Below are positions 27,712 through 34,927 of a stretch of 64,000 nucleotides of DNA, piece after piece. The DNA is taken from NCBI RefSeq assembly GCF_003316765.1, contig NZ_NIJF01000083.1, forward strand, positions 278,079 through 342,078, written 5' to 3'. The translations under genes and the position numbers were made by a program. The number at the start of each line of letters is the position of its first letter. Position 1 is the stretch's first letter. The DNA comes from Bacillus sp. P14.5. GTDB lineage: Bacteria; Bacillota; Bacilli; Bacillales; Bacillaceae_B. Under the pieces are notes generated by a model, which made no database searches, was not told the origin of the DNA, and saw nothing but the letters and a program-made list of their open reading frames with translations.

Positions 27712-27884
27712 TTTCAAAGCTTCCCTCTCCTCTCAGTCATCTTATTTGTCCAATTCACCCCTACTATGTATAATGTACAAGGTCTTTTATTTAGCGTATT
27801 ATGCACGCGTTGTGTAAAGAATAGATACTATCGAGTGTTTATAGTATATGCATAATTTCACTATAATTACAGGGAGATGCTGTT

Positions 27885-28562
27885 ATGTTTAATGAATGGT
27901 TTGGACTTATTTTCATTCTTGTCAATTTCATCCTGGTGCTGGCGATGTACCGAATCTTTGGAAGGACCGGCCTTTTTGTCTGGATAGGCGTCTCAACTAT
28001 ATTAGCCAATTTGCAGGTCATTAAAACCATTGAGATCTTTGGGCTTACCGCCACTCTCGGCAATGCCATGTATGGGACCGCGTTCCTTGTGACGGATATC
28101 CTGAATGAAAAATACGGAAAAAAAGAAGCTCAGAAAGCAGTGTGGCTTGGATTCTTCACCCTGCTGACGATGACGATCATCATGCAGCTGGCTCTTATTT
28201 TTGAACCGCATCCTGACGACATCGCACAAGGCTCATTGGAAACAGTCTTTGGGATGATTCCCAGAATCGCTTTAGGAAGTCTTGCCGCTTATCTTGTCAG
28301 CCAATTTGCGGATGTTTATATTTTTGCGTTCCTTAAGAAAAAATTTCCGAAGGACTCCCAATTCTGGATCCGCAATAATGGAAGTACGATGATCAGTCAA
28401 CTCCTTGATACCCTTGTCTTCACCTCAATCGCCTTTTTAGGTGAATTTCCGTTTGAAATATGGATTCAGATCGCTTTCACTACCTATTTATTAAAGTGGA
28501 TCGTCTCTGTAATCGATACTCCTTTCGGCTATCTGGCCAAAAGGATATCTCCAAAAGAATGA
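27885..28562 (+). CDS. ypdP: YpdP, queuosine-precursor-type (VUT/YhhQ family) transporter
   Basis: A 225-aa integral membrane protein with about six helices; the COG1738/YhhQ family takes up queuosine precursors (preQ0/preQ1). Signatures are the internal GTAFLVTDILNEKYGKKEAQKAV (conserved D and E; partly quoted) and SQFADVYIFAFLKKKF, then NGSTMISQLLDTLVF. Start ATG with AGGGAGA. I looked for a preQ1 riboswitch in the 170-bp leader and saw none. Substrate by family inference. Confidence 0.85.
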   Translation: MFNEWFGLIFILVNFILVLAMYRIFGRTGLFVWIGVSTILANLQVIKTIEIFGLTATLGNAMYGTAFLVTDILNEKYGKKEAQKAVWLGFFTLLTMTIIMQLALIFEPHPDDIAQGSLETVFGMIPRIALGSLAAYLVSQFADVYIFAFLKKKFPKDSQFWIRNNGSTMISQLLDTLVFTSIAFLGEFPFEIWIQIAFTTYLLKWIVSVIDTPFGYLAKRISPKE

Positions 28563-28570
28563 TACATGCT

Positions 28571-28607
28571 GCCGCTTGTAACTTATCTTGGTTCAAGCGG
28601 TTTTTCT
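28571..28607 (+). terminator. terminator of ypdP
   Basis: GCCGCTTGTAA ... TTCAAGCGG followed by TTTTTC. Confidence 0.8.
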
Positions 28608-28692
28608 ATGAAAATCCTTGATTGGATTGATGTTTTTTGTATTTCTGATTAAACTGATAATAATTAATTGTTTAAATAGTTGAGGTGAAGAA

Positions 28693-29097
28693 ATGGTTGA
28701 AGTATACATAGATGGCGCGAGCGCTGGAGATCCCGGACAAAGCGGGGCAGGCATTTACATAAAAAATAACGGAGAGAACTACTCCTATTCCATCCCATTG
28801 GGCATAAAGGAAAATCATGAAGCTGAGTTTTACGCTTGTATTAAAGCACTGCAGATCTGTAAAGAAAAGGATTACAGCGTCCTTTCCTTCAGAAGTGATT
28901 CTCAGGCAGTAGTCAATGCGGTAGAAAAAGAATTCGCAAAAAATAAAAAATATGGAACACTCTTAGAAGAAATCTTAATTCTTGCGAAAGAATTTGATCT
29001 GTTCTTTATCAAGTGGATTCCCAGTAAAGAAAATAAAAGAGCCGATGAGCTCGCGAGAAAAGCCATCCACTTAAACAGTGAGCCCGCAGATGAATAG
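28693..29097 (+). CDS. ypdQ: YpdQ, RNase HI-like protein
   Basis: A 134-aa stand-alone RNase HI domain. The catalytic set is D in VYIDGASAGDPG, E in ENHEAEFYA, D in FRSDSQAVV, D in NKRADELARKA. It lacks the basic substrate-handle helix of E. coli RNase HI. SD GAGGTGAAG. Its stop overlaps the start of the EamA transporter gene. Confidence 0.87.
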   Translation: MVEVYIDGASAGDPGQSGAGIYIKNNGENYSYSIPLGIKENHEAEFYACIKALQICKEKDYSVLSFRSDSQAVVNAVEKEFAKNKKYGTLLEEILILAKEFDLFFIKWIPSKENKRADELARKAIHLNSEPADE

Positions 29098-30043
29098 ACA
29101 AAAGCTGGGAGCTGACCTGTCACTGCTGGCGGTCGCGTTTGTTTGGGGAACTACATTTGTCATTATTCAAAATGCCATCTCTACCCTTCCCCCTTTCACT
29201 TTTAACACAGTGAGGTTTTATCTCGCAGGTCTCTCTCTTCTCGCCCTCCTGCTTATTAAAGAAAAGGGCAGGATACAACTTAACCCTCGCAGTTTATTGC
29301 CAGGGCTCCTGTTAGGCTTCTTTTTGTTCCTTGGTTATGCCTTTCAAACATTTGGTCTATTGTTTACAACTCCGGCAAAAGCAGGCTTTATAACAGGGTT
29401 GAGTGTCATCCTGGTTCCTTTTCTTGGCATACTGCTTTTGAAGCAGAGGCCTCTTTCGGCATCCATTACAGGAGCGATATCGGCCTGTTTCGGTCTGTAC
29501 TTACTGGCTTCAGGTCATGCTCAGTCTGTTAACTTTGGCGATTTGCTTGTCTTGGTCTGTGCATTGGGATTTGCGTTTCATATTATTTTTACAGATAAAT
29601 ATGCCAAGACCATTTCCGCTTTGCAGCTCACTGTCATTCAAATCATGACTGTAGCTGTATTATCATTTCTGTCCATGCTTTTCTTTGAAGATTGGCAGAG
29701 CTCCCTTTCCTTGGACACTTTGCTTCAAATGAATGTCCTGTCTGCACTCATTGTTACAGCTCTCCTTGCTACTTCGGCAGCCTATTTCATCCAAACTTCC
29801 GCCCAAAAGTACACCACTCCAGCAAGGGTCGCGGTCATCTTGACAATGGAACCTGTATTCGCTGCCCTCTCCTCTTACCTATGGATAGGAGAAGAATTAA
29901 CAGGACTTGCTCTAGTAGGCTGCTTGTTCATTTTCATGGGTATGCTTGTGACTGAGTTGCCTGGGCTTATAAGATTTGCAACAAAAAAAGCCATAAAGAG
30001 GCTTAATTTTAGTAAGACTGTTTTTTTATGGCTTGTCGCTTGA
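29090..30043 (+). CDS. EamA/DMT family transporter
   Basis: 317 aa, ten predicted helices as two EamA repeats (about 8-140 and 150-285). Typical FVWGTTFVIIQNAI start, TTPAKAGFITGLSVILVP at the end of repeat 1, TPARVAVILTMEPVFAALSSYL in repeat 2. ATG 29090 overlaps the ypdQ stop region; no strong SD, so coupling is likely. The last 20 codons pass through an AAAAGCCATAAA ... TTTATGGCTT hairpin that looks like its terminator. Substrate (metabolite or amino-acid efflux) unknown. Confidence 0.87.
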   Translation: MNRQKLGADLSLLAVAFVWGTTFVIIQNAISTLPPFTFNTVRFYLAGLSLLALLLIKEKGRIQLNPRSLLPGLLLGFFLFLGYAFQTFGLLFTTPAKAGFITGLSVILVPFLGILLLKQRPLSASITGAISACFGLYLLASGHAQSVNFGDLLVLVCALGFAFHIIFTDKYAKTISALQLTVIQIMTVAVLSFLSMLFFEDWQSSLSLDTLLQMNVLSALIVTALLATSAAYFIQTSAQKYTTPARVAVILTMEPVFAALSSYLWIGEELTGLALVGCLFIFMGMLVTELPGLIRFATKKAIKRLNFSKTVFLWLVA

Positions 30044-30400
30044 GAGCTTTTTTCTGGTACCATGACCGGCTGGGTAACTAAGGTGTTTTTTTATTACCTT
30101 TTCATGGTTTATTTGTTGGATTGGGCATCTAGGGGGACTTTTTGGTAAATCCTTGATAACCTTGGGAAGCTTTTCTTTGATGGTTTGGGCATCCAGGGCT
30201 TTCTTGTTGTTTCCCCATCAATGCTTATTTTTTGATTATCGGTGCCTTTGAAATCCCGAGTTAGCTCATATTTAATACAATTGTCTTTGAGATTTAGTCC
30301 AAGAATAAAAGAGAACATGAAACAATTAAAGTTTTCGTCTTCCTAAAGCCGGTTAAAGTTCAATTTTTATTTTCATTAGTGCGCATAGAAGTTACCCTGG
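30044..30400. other. intergenic, low-complexity direct repeats, no gene
   Basis: TTGGGCATCTAGGGGG (about 30121) and TTGGGCATCCAGGGCT (about 30185) repeat at a distance of roughly 64 bp; the minus ORF at 30109-30318 lies over them and has no SD. No other feature seen. Confidence 0.4.
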
Positions 30401-30679
30401 TCAAGCCAGCAGTTCCAGGCTTTCCACATGCCTCCAGGCGTCCTTCCTCGTCGTAATTTTGCTTGAGTGTAAAGTTTCCAATAAAGACATATAAAAACTG
30501 TTATCGAACCTCTTTTGCGCCTTTAACGTAATCTCAATAGCAGTATTGACTATTTCATCAGTGACATTTAGTGACCGTTTCCCAAAGTAAATAAAACCGA
30601 TTGCATCTTCCCCAAATTTGAATCCTTTGTTCTCTAAATGAATAAGAAATTCTTCAGTTGTTTGTTTACTGTACTTCAC
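30401..30679 (-). CDS. unknown 92-aa protein
   Basis: Small charged soluble protein I do not recognise (ENKGFKFGEDAIGFIYFGKRS, KITTRKDAWRHVESLELLA). The frame opens at GTG 30691, but GAGG is better placed for GTG 30679 (M-K-Y-S-K-Q-T-T). Flanked by repeat-rich DNA on both sides. Composition is protein-like; function unknown. Confidence 0.55.
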   Translation of the reverse strand: MKYSKQTTEEFLIHLENKGFKFGEDAIGFIYFGKRSLNVTDEIVNTAIEITLKAQKRFDNSFYMSLLETLHSSKITTRKDAWRHVESLELLA

Positions 30680-30747
30680 TATTTTCCTCACCCTGCATTT
30701 TAGTTTAGAACTTCTTCTTGTATGTAATCAACTTTTATCTATTAGTA

Positions 30748-30942
30748 AAAGGCTGTTTTCGCATTAATTGTTGCTTTCGGAAAAATCCCAAGAGCCGGAT
30801 TTTCCCCCGGATACGAAGGATTTCCTCTATAAACGGAGGGTGTAGCTCTTTTCTTTCTTGCTTACCAGGATATTTCGGGGGAATTACGGCGTTTTTTTCC
30901 GAATTACATATTAAATAGCAACAAAGTTTACGAAAAGAGCCT
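30748..30942. repeat. MITE-like element (copy 6), well preserved
   Basis: Inverse orientation to copy 5: AAAGGCTGTTTTCGCATTAA ... AACAAAGTTTACGAAAAGAG. Internal GAGCCGGATTTTCCCC and TGTAGCTCTTTTCTTTC conserved. Confidence 0.8.
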
Positions 30943-30966
30943 AGTAAAAAGATTTTTAGCGGAAGT

Positions 30967-31440
30967 TCATCAGTTTGTACGCGGCTGTAGACCGCTTCCG
31001 CTTTTGTCTCCGTCCAGCTCCCGTGCCCCAAAGGGTGGAGGACTGCCAACCTCCTCCTTGCGATAAGTCAACAAGTTCATTTCCTCAACCTTTTAAAGGC
31101 AGATACAAAAAAATCGGATCTTGGATTTTTTTCTATTATCAATGGGAAACTTTTTACACGTTCTCTTTCTTGAATGGGAAATGAACATCGGATCGCTTCG
31201 CTCAACGTGTTTCCTTTTTCTCATGCGGAGCTGGTACAGTCCGTTCGCCGCTGAGCGGGGCACTTCCGCTTTTGATTCCGTCCAGCTTCAGTGTCCCCAA
31301 CGGCTTAGCGGACTGCCCATCTCCTCCTTGCGATTAGTCAACATCAACTCACTTCGTTCGTTGTGTTTCCTTTATCTCATGCGGAGCTGGTACAGTCCGT
31401 ACGCCGCTGAGCGGGGCACTTCCGCTTTTGTCTCTATCTT
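30967..31440. repeat. tandem GC-rich REP-like units (about 150 bp period)
   Basis: Three decayed units. Each has CTTCCGCTTTTG-T/A-T-CCGTCCAGCT, then GGACTGCC-A/C-ACCTCCTCCTTGCG-type sequence (two partial quotes), then AGTCAACA. The block GCGGAGCTGGTACAGTCCGT occurs at 31221 and 31380, with CGCCGCTGAGCGGGGCACTT right after each. No SD-led ORF. The same module appears reversed at 3600-3720 and seems to begin again at the very end of the window. Confidence 0.7.
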
Positions 31441-31922
31441 ACAAAATATTTTCTTTTTTGTCTTTGTTTTTTTTCGAGGAGGAAGCTGGCTGCGCCCATG
31501 AGGGTGCCGAAGATGGCACCGCCTACTACTTCTGCCGGCTGGTGGCCCAGCATTTCCTTTAGTCTTTTTGGTTTTTCTTCGAAGGGGATGGATCGGTCCT
31601 GGTCGGCTTTGCTTATCAGTTCATCTAAAGAATTAACCTTCAATGTCAGTTCACCTGTTTGCCGGCGAATTCCCTGGGCGTCGTACATTACGATCAGCCC
31701 GAAGACAAAGGAAAGAGCAAAATCGATAGTTGAAAATCCTCTTTTTAATGCTATGAAGGTTGTCAAAGAGGAAACCCCGGCTGAATGGGAGCTTGGCATC
31801 CCCCCGGTCTGAAATAATAACATAGGGTTCCATTTTCCTGTTTTAAAATAATACAACGGAATCTTTAGAGCTTGAGCTGCTACTATGCTCAATAGTGAAG
31901 TAACGACTCCTCTATTCATCAT
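31434..31922 (-). CDS. divergent PAP2 family protein (YuiD-like)
   Basis: A 162-aa DUF212/YuiD-type membrane protein, four or five helices. TGGMPSSHSAGVSSLT carries the PSSH acid-phosphatase motif, VMYDAQGIRRQTGELTL the conserved D/R block, and GHQPAEVVGGAIFGTLMG the GHxPxEVxxG motif. Likely a membrane phosphatase; substrate unknown. The last codons run into the REP-like array, so the 3' end may have been reshaped by the repeat. Confidence 0.85.
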   Translation of the reverse strand: MMNRGVVTSLLSIVAAQALKIPLYYFKTGKWNPMLLFQTGGMPSSHSAGVSSLTTFIALKRGFSTIDFALSFVFGLIVMYDAQGIRRQTGELTLKVNSLDELISKADQDRSIPFEEKPKRLKEMLGHQPAEVVGGAIFGTLMGAASFLLEKKQRQKRKYFVR

Positions 31923-32030
31923 TTAACGCCTGCCTCTCGTTCGAGTTATATTCACACCAATAGTGTATCCAATTGATTTAATTACATTAAAACCATCACA
32001 GGTGGTGAAAATAAAAACGGAGGTGAAACC

Positions 32031-32171
32031 ATGAGTAAAAACCATAGCAGCAACAGAGGTACCAAGGCACCAGGTGTTAACCCGCAAGGATTCGGACAAG
32101 ATGGCGTAAAAACGCCAGATCCCAAAACGGAACTTGAAAACAGAGCAAAGCGCTCTAATACAAAAAGATAA
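32031..32171 (+). CDS. sspL: small acid-soluble spore protein L
   Basis: A 46-aa protein found by eye: MSKNHSSNRGTKAPGVNPQG, then Q-D-G-V-K-T-P-D-P-K-T-E-L-E-N-R-A-K-R-S-N-T-K-R. The C-terminal DPKTELENRAKRSNTKR matches SspL. Minor spore core protein made in the forespore. ACGGAGGTG precedes ATG 32031. Located beside ypcP as in B. subtilis. Confidence 0.9.
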   Translation: MSKNHSSNRGTKAPGVNPQGFGQDGVKTPDPKTELENRAKRSNTKR

Positions 32172-32187
32172 GTCTTAATCTTAATCA

Positions 32188-32499
32188 GGTACGATTAGAC
32201 AGGAAACGTACCATTAAGTCAGAGCAACCCGAAGATAATGGTACGTTTAGCAGTGAAACATACCATTAAGTCAGTGCAACCCTAAGTTAATGGTACGATT
32301 AGACAGGAAACATACCATTAAGTCAGTGCAACCCTAAGTTAATGGTACGATTAGCAGGGAAACATACCATTAACTCAGAGCAACCCGAAGTTAATGGTAC
32401 GATTAGCAGGGAAACATACCATTAAGTCACAGCAACCCGAAGATAATGGTACGTTTAGCCAGGAAACGTACCATTAAGTCAGTGCCACCTAAAGTTAAT
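32188..32499. repeat. hairpin array A: six units of exactly 52 bp
   Basis: GGTAC starts at 32188, 32240, 32292, 32344, 32396 and 32448, a constant 52-bp step. Each unit is an inverted repeat TAATGGTACG ... C(G/A)TACCATTA with a 10-14 base loop region, joined by AAGTCAGTGCAACCCTAAG-type linkers. In unit 6 the stem is a perfect 13 bp (TAATGGTACGTTT / AAACGTACCATTA). Sits between convergent sspL and ypcP. Confidence 0.92.
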
Positions 32500-32506
32500 A
32501 GATAGA

Positions 32507-32551
32507 AAAGGGACTGTTCAAAGGCATAATGCTTTTGAACAATCCCTTTTA
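32507..32551. terminator. bidirectional terminator after ypcP / array A
   Basis: AAAAGGGACTGTTCAAA ... TTTGAACAATCCCTTTT. Confidence 0.88.
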
Positions 32552-32557
32552 TAAATG

Positions 32558-33460
32558 TTAAGCATGCTGGCTGAGCAAATGATCCTTGCCGATCAAATAC
32601 CTTCTCAATACTCTTAACTCAAGCTCGTCCATCATGGAGATGGCGTCTGGAGCAATCGATTCCCATTTGGCGGAATTCATATTGAACTCCAGCGGGACAT
32701 CGCATTTAATTTCAGCAAGCTGGCGGGACACATGCAGCATCTCCAAATCAGTCTCAATTTTCTTTCGTTGAGCCGGAGTCAGGAGATGGATCCCCTCAAG
32801 GATTCCTTGGATATGCTGGTGTTCCTGAATAAGTTTAACTGCTGTTTTTTCGCCGATACCCTTAACACCCGGATATCCGTCGCTTGTATCTCCCATAAGA
32901 GCTTTAACATCAATGAACTGCGTGGGAGTCAGTCCTTTTTCCTCGATAAAGAAGTCCTTTGAATAAGTGTGATAGTTTCCGAACCCCTTTTTCAAAAGAA
33001 CAACATCTATATTATCATCAAGCAGCTGAAGCAAATCCTGATCACCGCTCAAGATTGATACTTTTGTCTCTTTGGAAGCACTTTTGGCAATCGTCCCGAT
33101 ACAATCGTCAGCTTCAAAGCCTCTTAATCCTATATTGTAAAGTGCAAACCCTTCTGCTACCTCTTTTGCAAGGTCGAATTGAGGAATCAATTCAACTGGA
33201 GGAGCGTTTCGGTTGGATTTATAATCTGTATAAATTTCATTACGGAAAGTCGAGCTTCCCATATCCCAGCAGACAGCTGTATGAGTTGGCCCAATATGTT
33301 CAACAGCCATTAGAAGATGCTTCATGAACCCCTGAACCCCGTTGGTCGGCTGACCTTTTGAATTAATCATGAATTGTCCTGAAACGGCAGTAGCAAAAAA
33401 TGAGCGAAATAGTAATGCCATCCCATCTATCAATAATAAATGTTCGTTATGTTTTTCCAC
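32558..33460 (-). CDS. ypcP: 5'-3' exonuclease / flap nuclease YpcP
   Basis: 300 aa, homologous to the 5' nuclease domain of DNA polymerase I; removes RNA primers and flaps. Acidic metal ligands: LLIDGMALLFRSFFA, AVCWDMGSSTFRNEIY, GFEADDCIGT, SILSGDQDLLQLL, ALMGDTSDGYPGVKGIG (helix-hairpin-helix). All in place. The frame extends to 33481, but AAAGGAG eight bases before GTG 33460 sets the start. In B. subtilis the gene lies between sspL and ypbS/dynA. Confidence 0.92.
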   Translation of the reverse strand: MEKHNEHLLLIDGMALLFRSFFATAVSGQFMINSKGQPTNGVQGFMKHLLMAVEHIGPTHTAVCWDMGSSTFRNEIYTDYKSNRNAPPVELIPQFDLAKEVAEGFALYNIGLRGFEADDCIGTIAKSASKETKVSILSGDQDLLQLLDDNIDVVLLKKGFGNYHTYSKDFFIEEKGLTPTQFIDVKALMGDTSDGYPGVKGIGEKTAVKLIQEHQHIQGILEGIHLLTPAQRKKIETDLEMLHVSRQLAEIKCDVPLEFNMNSAKWESIAPDAISMMDELELRVLRRYLIGKDHLLSQHA

Positions 33461-33613
33461 ATTGACCACTCCTTTGTTCACCTTAGCATTATAACATATT
33501 TCCGTATGAAATTTTTTAGGAATTCTTAGGAGAAGGACATTAGCACATACAGATTATTAAAATTGAGTGATTAATCTCAGCAGCCATTTATCCCCACTGA
33601 AAAATTTTCAAGA

Positions 33614-33753
33614 AATAAGCGGAGAAATCCGCTTATTTGCTAAAAACTTGTCAAAGATAGTCTATTTTACTGTGCATAAGCAGAAAAATTCCGCTTATAT
33701 ACCTCATTTCGAATGTAATTTCGCAGCTTAGCCGGAATAAATCCGCTTATTTT
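33614..33753. repeat. hairpin array B: three units at 61 and 51 bp spacing
   Basis: Units begin at about 33614, 33675 and 33726. Stem AATAAGCGG-AGAAA-TCCGCTTATT in unit 1, decaying in units 2 and 3; CCGCTTAT recurs at 33629, 33691 and 33743. No similarity to array A arms, but the same step sizes as array D. Confidence 0.75.
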
Positions 33754-33874
33754 AGAATATTCATGTCCTCCACAGGTAAACCGCCTGCTTGAATGGGAAG
33801 AAGTGTTAGGGAACCCTGCTTATCCTCTCGTGAAAGAAGAATTTCAGGACCATAAAAAAGACAGGCTCCTTTAA
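33748..33874 (+). pseudogene. possible C-terminal remnant of a lost gene
   Basis: On + the frame reads R-L-L-E-W-E-E-V-L-G-N-P-A-Y-P-L-V-K-E-E, then F-Q-D-H-K-K-D-R-L-L-stop at 33874. Acid/base-balanced and protein-like, but with no start or SD and hairpin array B directly upstream. Could be the end of a gene truncated by the repeat. Weak evidence. Confidence 0.3.
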
Positions 33875-33899
33875 GAAGCCAAGCCTTTGTTCAATCCTG
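33857..33899 (-). terminator. terminator of the sulfurtransferase gene
   Basis: Minus strand AAAGGCTTGG ... AGGAGCCTGTC followed by TTTTTTA. Confidence 0.7.
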
Positions 33900-33900
33900 T

Positions 33901-34734
33901 CTATTTTTCCTTTTCCACACTATGCTCCTTATAAGACACCCAGTCACTATAGCTGCCAGTATAAAGCTTTGCGTTTCTATACCCTGCTGTCCATAAGGAA
34001 AGGATGTTCGCAGCCGCTGTTACTCCGGACCCGCAGTAAACTATGACGGTTTCATCCTTTTCAATATCAGACCATCTTTTCTCGTGATCATCTTTTGAAA
34101 GGAAGCTGCCATTCTTGAGTGAATCTGTCCACTCATAATTCACTGCCCCGGGAATATGGCCGGCAACTTTATCAATGGGTTCGTACCGCCCTAAATACCG
34201 GTCCCTTGCTCTTGAGTCAATCAGCAGTCCTTCACTTTCTCCTGCCGCTATTTCTCTGACATCCTCTACAGAGGCTGCTATGTCAGGCTGTAAAACTGGA
34301 TGATACTTCTCAGCAGGATACTCTGTTATCTGGGATGTTACCTCAAAGCCTTCATTCTTCCAAGCTTCAAAACCACCATTTAGAATGAAAGCTTCCTCAT
34401 GGCCGAGGTATTTTAGCATCCACCAGCAGCGTGCAGCAAATGCTCCTTCTCCCGAATCATAGGCAATCACTTTAGTTGAGTTGGTTATTCCGGCCTTTTG
34501 CACTTTCAGGACAAAATCATCTATATCGGGAAGCGGATGGCGACCTCCATGCACCTCAATTTCGCCCGAAAGATCATCTTCCAGGTCAAAATATACCGCC
34601 CCGGGAATATGTGCTTCTTGAAAAAGTGCCTTACCGTAATGAGGTTCGCCCAGTTTGTAGCGGCAGTCTATGATTCTGACTTCTTCACTGAGATAATTGG
34701 ATGAGAGCCACTGTATCTCTTTAATGTTTTCCAT
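33901..34734 (-). CDS. sulfurtransferase (two rhodanese domains)
   Basis: A 277-aa thiosulfate/3-mercaptopyruvate sulfurtransferase. Domain 1 (about 5-135) is catalytically dead, with Asp in place of Cys (VIAYDSGEG); domain 2 (about 150-270) has the active Cys in IVYCGSGVTAAAN. The C-G-S-G-V-T loop is the mercaptopyruvate-type signature. Two adjacent ATGs; AGGAGG spacing favours 34734. Overlaps the upstream small cysteine-protein gene by 14 bp, so the two are co-translated. Confidence 0.9.
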   Translation of the reverse strand: MENIKEIQWLSSNYLSEEVRIIDCRYKLGEPHYGKALFQEAHIPGAVYFDLEDDLSGEIEVHGGRHPLPDIDDFVLKVQKAGITNSTKVIAYDSGEGAFAARCWWMLKYLGHEEAFILNGGFEAWKNEGFEVTSQITEYPAEKYHPVLQPDIAASVEDVREIAAGESEGLLIDSRARDRYLGRYEPIDKVAGHIPGAVNYEWTDSLKNGSFLSKDDHEKRWSDIEKDETVIVYCGSGVTAAANILSLWTAGYRNAKLYTGSYSDWVSYKEHSVEKEK

Positions 34735-34915
34735 CAGCATCCTCCTCCTTTTTCATTAGATTCCTAATGTGTTCTTTAGGACTCCAGCAATTGAACTGAT
34801 AGTGCGGCTGGGTTTCAAAACCAAGTCTGGTGCATTGGTAGAACATCTCCCCGCTCACCCTCTTTGCAGAAAAGTGCTCACAGGTGGCACATGCATGAAA
34901 TCGGCTTTTCCTCAT
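34721..34915 (-). CDS. small cysteine-rich protein, probable zinc binder
   Basis: 64 aa: FHACATCEHF (CxxC), then FYQCTRLG and FNCWSPKEH give four cysteines plus histidines, a probable single zinc site. AAGGGGAG before ATG. Begins 12 bp after dynA and overlaps the rhodanese gene, so dynA, this protein and the rhodanese form one transcription unit. I do not know a named family. Confidence 0.7.
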   Translation of the reverse strand: MRKSRFHACATCEHFSAKRVSGEMFYQCTRLGFETQPHYQFNCWSPKEHIRNLMKKEEDADGKH

Positions 34916-34927
34916 ATGCTTCTCCCC

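Noticed and set aside
27718..27884. Looked for a preQ1 riboswitch before ypdP
   Set aside because: No preQ1 aptamer pattern could be read in the leader.
29990..30040. Hairpin inside the EamA transporter 3' end as evidence for an internal truncation
   Set aside because: The ORF reads smoothly through; it is more likely the gene's own terminator overlapping its last codons.
30109..30318. Minus ORF of 69 aa
   Set aside because: Covers a low-complexity direct repeat and has no SD.
31121..31501. Plus ORF of 126 aa with internally repeated sequence
   Set aside because: It is the translation of the tandem REP-like modules.
32188..32499. CRISPR-like appearance of the regular 52-bp array
   Set aside because: All 52 bp, including the linkers, are nearly identical; there are no unique spacers and no cas genes, so it is a tandem hairpin array.
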